A stretch of 6,849 nucleotides of DNA from Verrucomicrobiia bacterium (GTDB lineage: Bacteria; Verrucomicrobiota; Verrucomicrobiia; Opitutales; Opitutaceae): assembly GCA_030424825.1 (NCBI GenBank), contig JAUHWE010000252.1, positions 1 to 6,849 of the forward strand, written 5' to 3'. Positions 1 to 6,849 of this stretch are shown here, piece by piece (the stretch's first letter is position 1; each line of letters starts with the position of its first letter). Position numbers and translations under genes: made by a program. The notes under the pieces were generated by a model. That model saw nothing but the letters and a program-made list of their open reading frames with translations. It was not told the origin of the DNA and did no database searches.

Positions 1-1292
1 GGAGAGTCTAAAAGGGTTTTCTCTCCATCTGGCCACAGTATCTCAATCGACTTTAATGAATCCGCTTCACCGATACCAAAGTGCAATATCGAGGACGTTT
101 GAGCATTTCTCGATTGTCCCAAAACATTCGCTTTAACGGTTTCAAAATCATTGCCGACAATCCGGACGGTAGCTCCTACAATGGAACGCTTTTTCGCCGG
201 ACGTAGTTGAACCCCTACCCAATTTCCAGTCCGGAGCATCTTGTTTTCCAAAAACCTGAGGAATAGATGACTTTCCACGGAGTCTGATTCCACGACGAGC
301 AAATCTGGCTTTCCATCTAAATTGAAATCCTCAGCAACCGTCGCCCGACCATCTCTTTCTGAAGACAAGCCCATCAAGTAAGCGATATCCACAAAGCCAT
401 CTTCTCCAAAATTCGCCACCAGTCGGTTTTTCTGAAAAGGCGACCAGCTCATTTCATCTTTTGACAAGAGGGGTCCCGGGCCCTCTAGACGCAAAAACAG
501 TGAGAGTTCCTTATTGTCTTCAACTTCGCCATCGTACACGTCATGCCTCCAGAAAATTTCGTCGTAATTCTTGGAAGTCGTTTTACTGACATAACCATTA
601 TTCAAATACAGATCCGGAAACCCGTCATTATTAAAGTCAATATCCGCGCTTCCCCATACCGATCCCGCACGGGTAAACACATCTTGATCCTCTAAAAGGC
701 CAAAACCTCCTTCACCTTTTCCCAACCACAGGCGACTCCCTTTGGAAACAATGGATCGCATCGCTTCACTCTTTTCAAATCCCTCTCTGTGGGACCCTGC
801 CGCACTCATTCTGCGACCCACTTCCGAACCCCAGCCTCCAGCGAAAAGGTCTAAGATACCATCCCTGTTGAAATCAGCGATCAAGTGGCTCGAACCAAAG
901 AGCTGAGGCTCTTCGAGCCAATCATCGGTGCGGTCCTCAAGAAGCGAGGCGCTGCTCCCGGCAAAAACATCCACCCCGGCAAAGTTGCTCGTCATTACGA
1001 GGTCCATTCGTCCATCCAAATTCAAGTCCACGACGGAACTGGTCCGGTTGCGGCGTTTTGACTTTTCGGATAGACCCGACTTTTCGGTCATCTCGCGAAA
1101 TTTTGAACCTCCTTGATTGATCAATAAATAGGAAGGCAGCCCATCGTTAGATTCAAAAATTGGCTCAGGAAGCAATCCCCTGATATAGGCTTCCACATTC
1201 TGGCCGATGAACAGGTCGGGGAGCCCGTCCCCGTTCAGGTCTCCTGCCGTCATAGTAAATCCGCTAAAGAGAGCTTTGGGTTTGAAGATCGT
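1..1292 (-). CDS. C-terminal part of an interrupted FG-GAP/ASPIC-UnbV secreted protein (partial, runs off left edge)
   Basis: My translation from 1292 to the edge gives 430 sense codons with no stop, in exactly the same frame as the upstream ORF that ends at the TAA at 1293-1295. Numbered through the stop, it covers about residues 315-744. FG-GAP/VCBS-like calcium-loop motifs are GDLNGDGLPDL (~331), VDLNLDGRMDL (~402), ADFNRDGILDL (~453), IDFNNDGFPDLYLNN (~532) and EDFNLDGKPDL (~635). The last ~75 residues match an ASPIC/UnbV domain: GNWVGVQL, IVGATVRI, then LHFGIGEAD and an ILWPDGE strand. Such proteins are predicted extracellular beta-propellers; their molecular role is mostly unknown. Only a few C-terminal residues are probably missing. 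If translated on its own, the first usable start is the ATG at 1251-1253. It has no clear ribosome-binding site and would begin inside a repeat, so independent expression is doubtful. The domain call is firm; functionality is uncertain. Confidence 0.8.
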
Positions 1293-1295
1293 TTA
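1293..1295 (-). other. In-frame TAA stop interrupting the FG-GAP gene
   Basis: The codons around it read AAG CCG TAA ACG ATC TTC. The frame is unchanged on both sides, and FG-GAP coding sequence continues for 430 codons without another stop. A single C-to-T change from CAA (Gln) would explain it, though other sense codons are one change away too. UAG and UAA both serve as normal stops for the neighbouring pst/phoU genes, so a reassigned code is not supported. The options are a real nonsense mutation (pseudogene), a base-call error, or two separate polypeptides. Confidence 0.85.
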
Positions 1296-2234
1296 CGGCT
1301 TTTGGTCGAAATTGCCTGTTTTTCTGTTCGGCTCAAACAGAAGCACTCCCAGCCCTCGTGTCGTCACAATGTACTCCCTTTCGCCATCCAGATCGATATC
1401 AATCAACAAAGCCGCATCGATGGAGGTTGGGATCTGGTACTTGAGAAACGGGCGGGGATCGAAACGGAAATTCCCCACATTTCGATAGAGCATGTTCGCT
1501 CGAGGAAAGAGAATATCTGGTCGACCATCGAAATCGAAATCCTCCACGAGAAAAACGCTGTACGAAGAGCCTGACTCCTCGCCATCCAGCCAATCCGTAG
1601 ATTCAAACCCAGACTGACCCGTTCGCCTATAATGACGGAAATTCTCAAACGAAATCGATTCCGGATAGTAGAGGCCGTCTTCTCCCAGTTCCTCACTCCA
1701 AACGATTCTCGCTGTTCCCTGAAAAGACCGACGATACCGCGTGTGCGTAGGGCCGCTCACGTTGAGCTCGAATTCCACTCTCGAAATCCCCGTTCCATCC
1801 GGGCTCACTTCGAAACCGGAATGCCGAAAATCTACCTGGTCGATGCTATAGCCTTCCTTCTCGAACTGATTGATCATCGTTTCGAATTGATAGCTCTTCA
1901 GAAACTTCGGGCCAGAAGACGGCGCCTTGTGAATGAATTCGAAGATCTTTTCGGGCAACCGCCGATTGAGCGTCCATTGCGGGGATTCGACATTCCCTAA
2001 TTTAAACGTACGAAAAACCTCCAGGGCGTTCTCTGCCTCGCGAATCGAATCCCAAAACTTTACGATGGTATCCCCATACCGCTCGGCCCGAACTTCGTTC
2101 ACCCAAACTGATTCATCGAGGGCTTTCCGCTTTAGGTCGATCCGCTTCTCTTCTTCCTGAGCGATCGAAAGACTACCCAGAAACAACCCGGCCAAGCTAA
2201 AACACGCTTTCACTAATTTAGGATATTTTGCCAT
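1293..2234 (-). CDS. N-terminal part of an interrupted secreted FG-GAP repeat protein
   Basis: This 313-codon ORF begins at ATG 2232-2234 and ends at an in-frame TAA. Residues 1-25 form a signal peptide: basic start (KYPKLVK), hydrophobic core (FSLAGLFLGSLS), and likely signal peptidase I cleavage after SIA; no lipobox is seen. Residues ~26-225 match no domain I can name with certainty. A helix-rich stretch (~55-130) followed by beta-rich sequence with a GTARIVW strand resembles an NTF2/SnoaL-like fold, which is inference. FG-GAP-like repeats start at ~227 (VEDFDFDGRPDILFPR) and ~275 (LIDIDLDGEREYIV). The second repeat runs towards the next one, which lies beyond the stop, so the product as written would be a truncated propeller without the C-terminal domain. 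No good Shine-Dalgarno precedes the ATG. The gene lies about 205 nt after phoU on the same strand; a shared function is not demonstrated. Confidence 0.75.
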   Translation of the reverse strand: MAKYPKLVKACFSLAGLFLGSLSIAQEEEKRIDLKRKALDESVWVNEVRAERYGDTIVKFWDSIREAENALEVFRTFKLGNVESPQWTLNRRLPEKIFEFIHKAPSSGPKFLKSYQFETMINQFEKEGYSIDQVDFRHSGFEVSPDGTGISRVEFELNVSGPTHTRYRRSFQGTARIVWSEELGEDGLYYPESISFENFRHYRRTGQSGFESTDWLDGEESGSSYSVFLVEDFDFDGRPDILFPRANMLYRNVGNFRFDPRPFLKYQIPTSIDAALLIDIDLDGEREYIVTTRGLGVLLFEPNRKTGNFDQKP

Positions 2235-2409
2235 GCTGCTAAAGGAATAAAATATGGGGTGACCCTTTCAAATCGCGGCATTCGAACCTTCACAGAGAAG
2301 GCAAGCAAGTCAGAACTGAAAGCGCCTTGGGGCTAATGACTCCCTAATACCCCGTTTGTGCCAGTCAAAATACCCGTCGGGAAACAGGAATCCCATGCGA
2401 TGGCTGACA

Positions 2410-2428
2410 TCCTCAGAGTAACTGAGGA
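2410..2428 (-). terminator. Hairpin downstream of phoU, possible transcript end
   Basis: A perfect 7-bp inverted repeat (TCCTCAG / CTGAGGA) with a 5-nt loop begins 11 bases after the phoU stop codon. It could form an RNA hairpin at the end of the pst-phoU message. It lacks a following U-tract on either strand, so it is not a textbook Rho-independent terminator. It may instead protect the 3' end of the mRNA or be chance. Confidence 0.3.
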
Positions 2429-2439
2429 ACCGGATCCTT

Positions 2440-3117
2440 CTACGAACCCTGCCGTTCTGCTCGAATTACCTGCTTCAGCGATTGGGACGTCAGCAGGAAG
2501 TACACTTCCTCCGCGATATTCTTGGCATGATCCGCGATACGCTCCAACGACTTGGAAATAAAAACCATCTCTGTACAGCTAGCGACCTTTGAGGGATCGA
2601 CTTTCATCAATTCCACAAACTGGCTAAAATTCTCCCGGTTGAGAGCATCTACTTCCTTGTCCCGCTTGATAATCGAATAAGCGATACTCTCATCTTCTTG
2701 AATAAAACTCTGCAGGGCCTCGTTCAACATGCTTACGGCGAGCTCACACATCTTGGGAACGCGCCCAAAGCCAAGATCCATCGGTCCTTCCGCAAGAATC
2801 TTCTTGGTTCGATTCGCGATACTAGAAGCCTCGTCTCCAACTCGTTCCAAATCATGGCTCGCTTTGACCGCAACGAACAGGAGCCTCAAATCTCGGGCAA
2901 CCGGGGCTCTCAAGCTAATGTACCGAGCCACCTCATCGTCAATCTGCGTCTCAATTTCGTTGATTACATCATCGGACTCAATGACTTTATCGGCCAGTAT
3001 CCGATCCCCCTCCAACAATGCCTTCATGGCTGAATGAGTAATCTCAACTGACTTTTCCCCCATCAGCATAAGGTTGGACCGAACTGTCTCGAGCTCTTCG
3101 TGGAAATATCTCTTCAT
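2440..3117 (-). CDS. phoU: Phosphate transport system regulator PhoU
   Basis: PhoU is a cytoplasmic protein of two similar three-helix bundles. It links the PstSCAB transporter to the PhoR sensor kinase and restrains phosphate uptake and Pho signalling when phosphate is plentiful. The product is about 225 residues, normal for the family. It starts with the typical MKRYFHEELE segment and carries both metal-binding signatures: DLERVGDEASSIANR near residues 89-103 and SLERIADHAKNIAEE near 190-204. It is all-helical with no signal or membrane segment. The start is ambiguous: ATG at 3115-3117 fits family N termini, but the GGAG at 3129-3132 is better spaced (5 nt) for a TTG at 3121-3123, which would add Met-Ile. 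It is the last gene of the pst cluster, after a roughly 110-nt gap from pstB that might hold its own promoter. Identification is very secure. Confidence 0.96.
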   Translation of the reverse strand: MKRYFHEELETVRSNLMLMGEKSVEITHSAMKALLEGDRILADKVIESDDVINEIETQIDDEVARYISLRAPVARDLRLLFVAVKASHDLERVGDEASSIANRTKKILAEGPMDLGFGRVPKMCELAVSMLNEALQSFIQEDESIAYSIIKRDKEVDALNRENFSQFVELMKVDPSKVASCTEMVFISKSLERIADHAKNIAEEVYFLLTSQSLKQVIRAERQGS

Positions 3118-3128
3118 TATCAATTTGT

Positions 3129-3132
3129 CTCC
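3129..3132 (-). promoter_or_regulatory. Ribosome-binding site of phoU
   Basis: GGAG on the minus strand lies 5 nt before the TTG at 3121-3123 and 11 nt before the ATG at 3115-3117. It is the clearest Shine-Dalgarno in the window and is what makes the phoU start ambiguous. Confidence 0.55.
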
Positions 3133-3137
3133 AATTT

Positions 3138-3158
3138 TCGATTACTCCAAACAATCGA
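3138..3158 (-). repeat. Inverted repeat just upstream of phoU
   Basis: TCGATT - 9 nt - AATCGA is a perfect 6-bp dyad in the pstB-phoU gap, ending 5 nt before the phoU ribosome-binding site. In the mRNA it would form a small stem whose loop carries a second GGAG. It could be an operator, an RNA hairpin affecting phoU translation, or a chance palindrome. It does not resemble a Pho box, which is a direct repeat. Confidence 0.35.
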
Positions 3159-3232
3159 GCCTATCTTTTATCGGAACACGCACTTTTTTACTATAACTGA
3201 CTGAACGCCTGAAAAATACAATTCCATAAACA

Positions 3233-4069
3233 TTAGCCAAACCTCCCCGAAATGTACGCCTCCGTTTGCTCGTTGTCGGGACTCATAAATATTTGGTCCG
3301 TAGCGTTCATCTCGACAAGCTTACCCATGTAAAAGAAAGCCGTTTTGTCGGATACACGAGCAGCTTGCTGCATATTGTGAGTCACAATCACTATCGTGTA
3401 TCGATTTTTGAGCTCGTGGATAAGCTCTTCCACTTTCGCAGTCGCAACCGGATCCAAAGCTGAACAGGGTTCATCCATAAGCAGGATATCCGGCTCCACG
3501 GCAAGTGCCCGAGCGATGCACAATCGTTGCTGCTGCCCCCCCGAAAGGCTTAGACCACTAGTATCCAAACGGTCATTTACCTCTTCCCATAGCGCCGCTC
3601 CTTTCAAGCATCTCTCAACTGCGTCGTCCAAGACCGATTTCCGGTTGATTCCTTGAATCCTCAACCCGTAGACAACGTTTTCGTAAATGCTTTTCGGGAA
3701 AGGGTTCGACTTCTGGAAAACCATCCCCACCCGCTTACGCAATTCAGTCGCGTCAACGCGCTCATCATAGATATCGATCCCATTCACGCGAACATCACCC
3801 CTTCCAATTCGAGCAATATCGATCAGATCATTCATCCGATTTATGCAGCGTAGAAGCGTACTCTTGCCGCAACCCGAAGGACCAATGAACGCCGTTACTT
3901 CCCTCTCCGCGATATCCATATTGATATCAAACAGAGCCTGCTTGTCCCCGTAAAAAAAATCGAAATCAGAAATTTTGATTAGAGAACGGTTTCTCTCATC
4001 TGAAGGAGATTCCATTTTCGGCGTATCCATTCTTGTTTTAGTTTCGAGTCTGTCTGCAACGATTGGCAT
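3233..4069 (-). CDS. pstB: Phosphate ABC transporter ATP-binding protein PstB
   Basis: PstB is the cytoplasmic ATPase that dimerises on the PstC-PstA permease and powers phosphate import. The 278-residue product has every ABC motif intact: Walker [10 protein letters not shown] (63-71), Q-loop Gln119 in [11 protein letters not shown], signature LSGGQQQR (175-182), Walker B ILLMDEP (195-201) with catalytic Glu200, and switch His231 in VTHN. The sequence CINRMNDL after Walker A and the [12 protein letters not shown] stretch are typical of PstB rather than other importers. About 30 residues precede the ABC domain, slightly longer than the E. coli protein. The ATG overlaps the pstA stop by one base (TAATG) with no evident Shine-Dalgarno, pointing to translational coupling. 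Downstream ATGs at residues 14 and 19 are possible starts but have no better ribosome-binding site. Confidence 0.98.
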   Translation of the reverse strand: MPIVADRLETKTRMDTPKMESPSDERNRSLIKISDFDFFYGDKQALFDINMDIAEREVTAFIGPSGCGKSTLLRCINRMNDLIDIARIGRGDVRVNGIDIYDERVDATELRKRVGMVFQKSNPFPKSIYENVVYGLRIQGINRKSVLDDAVERCLKGAALWEEVNDRLDTSGLSLSGGQQQRLCIARALAVEPDILLMDEPCSALDPVATAKVEELIHELKNRYTIVIVTHNMQQAARVSDKTAFFYMGKLVEMNATDQIFMSPDNEQTEAYISGRFG

Positions 4070-5130
4070 TACCAGCGATATTTTTTCCGCATGCGGATTC
4101 TTAGCAAAATCGAGGCAAAGGCAATACCTGCGACTATGAATAGAAAGACAAACGCAGTACCGTACTGCATTCGCGACGTGTACTCGTTTTGAGGAATTTT
4201 GGCACTCACCACATAAATGTGGTAAGGCAGCGCCATCACGCCTTGAAAAAAGAAATCGTACCAGTGCTCGAGCCCTTGCCAGGGCAACTGGTCTCGCAAC
4301 GCATAGGCTGCCGTAAACATGATTGGGGCCGTTTCGCCAGCAACTCGGGCAACTCCGATAATTGATGACGTCAAAATCCCCGGCATCGCGTATGGAAGCA
4401 CATTAGTCCTTATGCTTGTCCACTTCGTGGCCCCGAGCGCCAAAGAGGCATCGCGAAGGCCTTGCGGAATCGCCCGCATCGATTCTTCACTGGCCGAGAT
4501 GACGATCGGCAAAACCATAAACGCCAATGTGAACCATCCCGCGATCAACGACACATTCCATCCAAACGCGAGAACGAACATACCCATCCCAAATATTCCA
4601 AAAACGATCGACGGCACTCCCGCCAAATTCAAGATGGAGAGTCTTACTGAATTCAATATCTTCCCGGGGCGAGAATACTCACTCAAGAAGATGGCGCTGA
4701 GCACGCCGAGCGTGAGGGCGATCACCATCGCTCCTACGACTAGTAACAGCGTGCCAACAATACACGGCCAAATCCCTCCACCTGAGTAGGCATAGGTTTC
4801 CGTTGCAATGGTCTCGTCAATCGAATCTTTAAATTCGCGAAATTTCGAGTCACTCAATTCGTATTTCTGTCCCTCATACTCGAATACATGTAGGGTTTGA
4901 GGCGATTCGGAGAGGAATTCCAAGTTAACAAAAGGGAACTCGCTTTGAAACACCGTCTTTCCTCCCTTGTAGAAAATATCCACAAAAATCACCGCCGCGC
5001 AGAGCAATACAAAATAGGTCGCCAAACGGAACATCCAGAAAACTGTCCGCTCGACCGACTTCGCTTTGGACGGCTTTCCAAAGAGCGCTTGCTCCATTGA
5101 ACTATTGGAATTGCTAGTGGCAGTTAACAT
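4069..5130 (-). CDS. pstA: Phosphate ABC transporter permease PstA
   Basis: PstA is one of the two inner-membrane subunits that form the phosphate channel with PstC. The 353-residue product has about six membrane segments (roughly 29-52, 120-149, 168-190, 193-213, 250-272, 323-345). It carries the permease EAA loop that docks on PstB, visible as [20 protein letters not shown] (215-234). [11 protein letters not shown] and [14 protein letters not shown] are PstA hallmarks. It is longer than the roughly 300-residue norm because the extracytoplasmic loop between segments 1 and 2 (about residues 55-117) is expanded with charged sequence; the canonical [15 protein letters not shown] motif follows. 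It starts 9 nt after the pstC stop, with only a weak GAAG-like ribosome site, and ends overlapping the pstB start. Identification is firm; the function of the enlarged loop is unknown. Confidence 0.97.
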   Translation of the reverse strand: MLTATSNSNSSMEQALFGKPSKAKSVERTVFWMFRLATYFVLLCAAVIFVDIFYKGGKTVFQSEFPFVNLEFLSESPQTLHVFEYEGQKYELSDSKFREFKDSIDETIATETYAYSGGGIWPCIVGTLLLVVGAMVIALTLGVLSAIFLSEYSRPGKILNSVRLSILNLAGVPSIVFGIFGMGMFVLAFGWNVSLIAGWFTLAFMVLPIVISASEESMRAIPQGLRDASLALGATKWTSIRTNVLPYAMPGILTSSIIGVARVAGETAPIMFTAAYALRDQLPWQGLEHWYDFFFQGVMALPYHIYVVSAKIPQNEYTSRMQYGTAFVFLFIVAGIAFASILLRIRMRKKYRW

Positions 5131-5139
5131 ATCTTCAGG

Positions 5140-6657
5140 CTAGCCTCGTGAAATCTGAAACTTGAGGACGATTTTCTGGGCGAAGTAGTTTATAAGAAGT
5201 GAGATCAGGAATAGCGTTAGCCCGACCACGAATAAGGCCCGGTAGTGAAGACTGCCGTTAACGACCTCTCCCAACTCCTGAGCAATGATTCCGGTCATAG
5301 TATGTACCGGTTCGAAAAAGACCCCAACCCCCTTCGAGAGTTGCGGAATCTCGATACGGTTTCCAGCGCAAAGGAGTACGACCATCGTTTCACCAATCAC
5401 CCTGCCGAACCCAAGCAGAACCGCAGATATGATTCCCGATAATGCCGTGGGGATGATGATACGCACAATCGTTTGCAGCTTGGTCGACCCCATGGCCATC
5501 GATGCTTCTTTAAACGCAATCGGCACATTATTGAGAGCGTCCTCTGCCAGTGTGAAAATCGTGGGGATTGCCATCAAAGCAATCAAGCAGCCCGCCGTAA
5601 AACCGGTCAGACGCTCACTTAGAGGAAAAAAGTCAACCCAAGCCAACGCGTCCCAACCAGAAACGTTCCGTAATAGAGTGCCAAATACCGCTATCCCGAA
5701 AAACCCGATCACCACCGAAGGTATCGCCGAAATAAATTCAATATAGGGCTTTATTAGATTTCGCTCAACGTTATTAGCGACTTGATTCACATACACGGCA
5801 GCCCCCACCCCAAAGGGAATGGCAAAACACATCGCGATCACCGCCACCAAAAGAGACCCTGAAAACAGCGGAACAATCCCATACCAATCCTGTATTGAAC
5901 TATTGGTCACCCATTCCCTTCCAAAGACAAAGGAGGTGAACGCGTCCCCAAGACTCACAGACTCGTCCCGATTCCACGAAGTAACTTGAAACTCATATCC
6001 AGGAATATCGGAAAGGAACATCCCCACCAGTTCCTTAAATTGAACCATCTTGGCATTCAGTTCCGGATTCTCATATTCGGGAGCCTTCTCAAGCAGTTTG
6101 GGGATGTCGGATTCCAATCGTCGATTGATTTCCAGAAATTCGCTTTCCTTTCCCTTGACCAGCCCGAACATCATTTCCAGATCGACTTCCGGGATTTCTA
6201 GACTTTGCGCTTCGTTGTCTCTCCCCGCTTTAAGGAGGTTCTGCCGATGCGTTTGCAGATCGAGCATCTCGTTGTAGCTGTCGCGAGCCGTCGCCACGAT
6301 CTCGTTCGCCTCGAGAATGTGCTCGCGCAGTGGAAAGGCGAGATCCTCGAAATCGTAGAAGAAGTCTTCGTCTTTTCGGAGGATAGCTTTGACTTCCTTG
6401 AATTCGAGTCCCCTTTCGCTGAGCTGCTCGCTTTGCAAGGTTCCGGACTTGCGATAGACTGAAAGGTCTTCCCGGTACTGGCCAAAGAAACCAACCCCTT
6501 CCTTGAACAGGAAAAAGGTGATTAAGCCCAGAACGACAATCGATACGAATGCGTTCCCCCCAAAAAGGCCCTTCAAGGCAGACTCTTTGGTCAGGCCAAG
6601 AAACGACTTCTGTCGAGTACCTAAATCGTATCGGTCTCTAGGATCTTGGCTGCTCAT
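5140..6657 (-). CDS. pstC: Phosphate ABC transporter permease PstC with large extracytoplasmic insertion
   Basis: PstC is the second channel subunit of the Pst phosphate importer. The C-terminal ~250 residues are a normal PstC core: membrane segments near 261-290, 307-329, 350-371, 403-430 and 473-493, the IPSVVIGFFG motif (312-321), the EAA docking loop AEDALNNVPIAFKEASMAMG (371-390), and the GRVIGETMVV signature (418-427). At 505 residues it is far longer than the ~320-residue E. coli protein. The extra length lies between segment 1 (~33-58) and the WYGIVPLFSGSLL start of the core, as a mostly helical, charged stretch (about 60-238) predicted to face the periplasm. An in-frame TAA 12 codons upstream limits the start, and ATG 6655-6657 is the only reasonable one. 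The AAGGA before it directly abuts the ATG, an unusually short spacing. It lies about 50 nt after pstS and 9 nt before pstA. Confidence 0.96.
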   Translation of the reverse strand: MSSQDPRDRYDLGTRQKSFLGLTKESALKGLFGGNAFVSIVVLGLITFFLFKEGVGFFGQYREDLSVYRKSGTLQSEQLSERGLEFKEVKAILRKDEDFFYDFEDLAFPLREHILEANEIVATARDSYNEMLDLQTHRQNLLKAGRDNEAQSLEIPEVDLEMMFGLVKGKESEFLEINRRLESDIPKLLEKAPEYENPELNAKMVQFKELVGMFLSDIPGYEFQVTSWNRDESVSLGDAFTSFVFGREWVTNSSIQDWYGIVPLFSGSLLVAVIAMCFAIPFGVGAAVYVNQVANNVERNLIKPYIEFISAIPSVVIGFFGIAVFGTLLRNVSGWDALAWVDFFPLSERLTGFTAGCLIALMAIPTIFTLAEDALNNVPIAFKEASMAMGSTKLQTIVRIIIPTALSGIISAVLLGFGRVIGETMVVLLCAGNRIEIPQLSKGVGVFFEPVHTMTGIIAQELGEVVNGSLHYRALFVVGLTLFLISLLINYFAQKIVLKFQISRG

Positions 6658-6688
6658 TCCTTTTTCGGCTAGGTATCTGACCCGCGTT

Positions 6689-6713
6689 CTTTAGCATTCA
6701 CCCAACCCTAAAG
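6689..6713 (-). repeat. Inverted repeat in the pstS-pstC gap
   Basis: CTTTAG - 13 nt - CTAAAG is a perfect 6-bp dyad that includes the pstS stop codon. A hairpin here could help set the higher pstS to pstCAB expression ratio known in many pst operons. The stem is short and AT-rich and has no U-tract, so this is only a weak possibility. Confidence 0.2.
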
Positions 6714-6849
6714 GATGGAGATGAAATGTACCGACTCGACGATTTCCTGGCCTTTGGCACCTAGACAAAAATCCACAAACTCCTTTACGATCGGGCGCAT
6801 CTCGGCGTTCGCGTCGTGGTAGAAATACAGCGGGCGGGCAAACGGATAG
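6708..6849 (-). CDS. pstS: Phosphate ABC transporter substrate-binding protein PstS, C-terminal fragment (runs off right edge)
   Basis: Only the last 46 codons and a TAG stop (6708-6710) are in the window; the gene continues beyond the right edge. The visible part reads YPFARPLYFYHD, then VKEFVDFCLGAKGQEIVE and a short SVHFISIL tail. This matches the C-terminal end of PstS/PBP-like phosphate-binding proteins, where a YP-x-x-RPLY strand precedes helices ending in GQ-x-IVE. In these transporters PstS captures phosphate in the periplasm and delivers it to PstC-PstA. The signal peptide and the phosphate-binding residues lie outside the window and cannot be judged. Its position as the first gene before pstC supports the call. 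Confidence 0.88.
   Translation of the reverse strand, partial: YPFARPLYFYHDANAEMRPIVKEFVDFCLGAKGQEIVESVHFISIL

Noticed and set aside
1293..1295. Programmed stop-codon recoding (Sec, Pyl or code reassignment)
   Set aside because: The codon is UAA, not UGA or UAG; UAA is also the true stop of pstA and pstB, and no recoding structure was evident.
1632..2000. 122-residue plus-strand ORF opposite the FG-GAP gene
   Set aside because: The opposite strand encodes a coherent secreted protein with signal peptide and repeats, so this is a shadow frame.
2353..2374. Sigma-54-like or sigma-70-like promoter (TTGACTGGCAC...) before the FG-GAP gene
   Set aside because: The -12 GC is GT in the sigma-54 reading, and the TTGACT to TATTAG spacing is only 13 nt in the sigma-70 reading.
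2358..2561. 67-residue plus-strand ORF across the phoU end and the following gap
   Set aside because: It starts with GTG without a ribosome site, overlaps the phoU 3' end and has low-complexity sequence; nothing supports it as a gene.
3118..3232. Pho box in the pstB-phoU gap
   Set aside because: No pair of CTGTCAT-like direct repeats with 11-bp period was found; the TTCAG repeats present have the wrong sequence and spacing.
4319..4789. 156-residue plus-strand ORF opposite pstA
   Set aside because: It lies wholly inside the well-supported pstA gene and its translation has no recognisable domain, so it is an antisense shadow.
5285..5746. 153-residue plus-strand ORF opposite pstC
   Set aside because: It mirrors the conserved core of pstC and shows no protein family features of its own.

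Overview
All recognisable genes in this window lie on the minus strand. From right to left in coordinates, which is 5'->3' for transcription, they are the end of pstS, then pstC, pstA, pstB and phoU. After a gap of about 205 bp comes a large secreted FG-GAP/ASPIC-UnbV protein gene that runs off the left edge. The pst-phoU block has the classic order for a high-affinity phosphate ABC transporter: periplasmic binding protein, two permeases, ATPase, and the PhoU regulator. Spacing is tight: about 50 nt pstS-pstC, 9 nt pstC-pstA, a one-base TAATG overlap pstA-pstB, and about 110 nt pstB-phoU. The first four genes very probably share one transcript. Together they import phosphate across the inner membrane and report transporter state through PhoU. 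No PhoR/PhoB genes and no convincing Pho box are visible; the promoter upstream of pstS lies outside the window.

The left third (1-2234) is one long reading frame for an exported protein. It has a signal peptide, an N-terminal domain of about 200 residues (possibly NTF2/SnoaL-like), several FG-GAP/VCBS-type repeats with Dx(D/N)xDG calcium-loop motifs, and a C-terminal ASPIC/UnbV domain. The frame is broken by a single in-frame TAA at 1293-1295. Repeat-encoding sequence continues in the same frame on both sides, and the downstream part stays open to the window edge. This looks like a recent nonsense mutation, a sequencing or assembly error, or a gene split in two; it is the most notable observation here.

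The organism is a Gram-negative-type bacterium with moderate GC. A secreted FG-GAP + ASPIC/UnbV protein, together with Pst permeases carrying enlarged extracytoplasmic loops, suggests the Planctomycetota-Verrucomicrobiota group, perhaps an Opitutae-like marine lineage. That is an inference from gene style, not a demonstrated assignment.

I found no RNA genes, mobile elements, CRISPR arrays or wholly new system. The less ordinary features are the interrupted FG-GAP gene, a roughly 180-residue extracytoplasmic insertion in PstC with a smaller one in PstA, and small inverted repeats in the gaps between genes.
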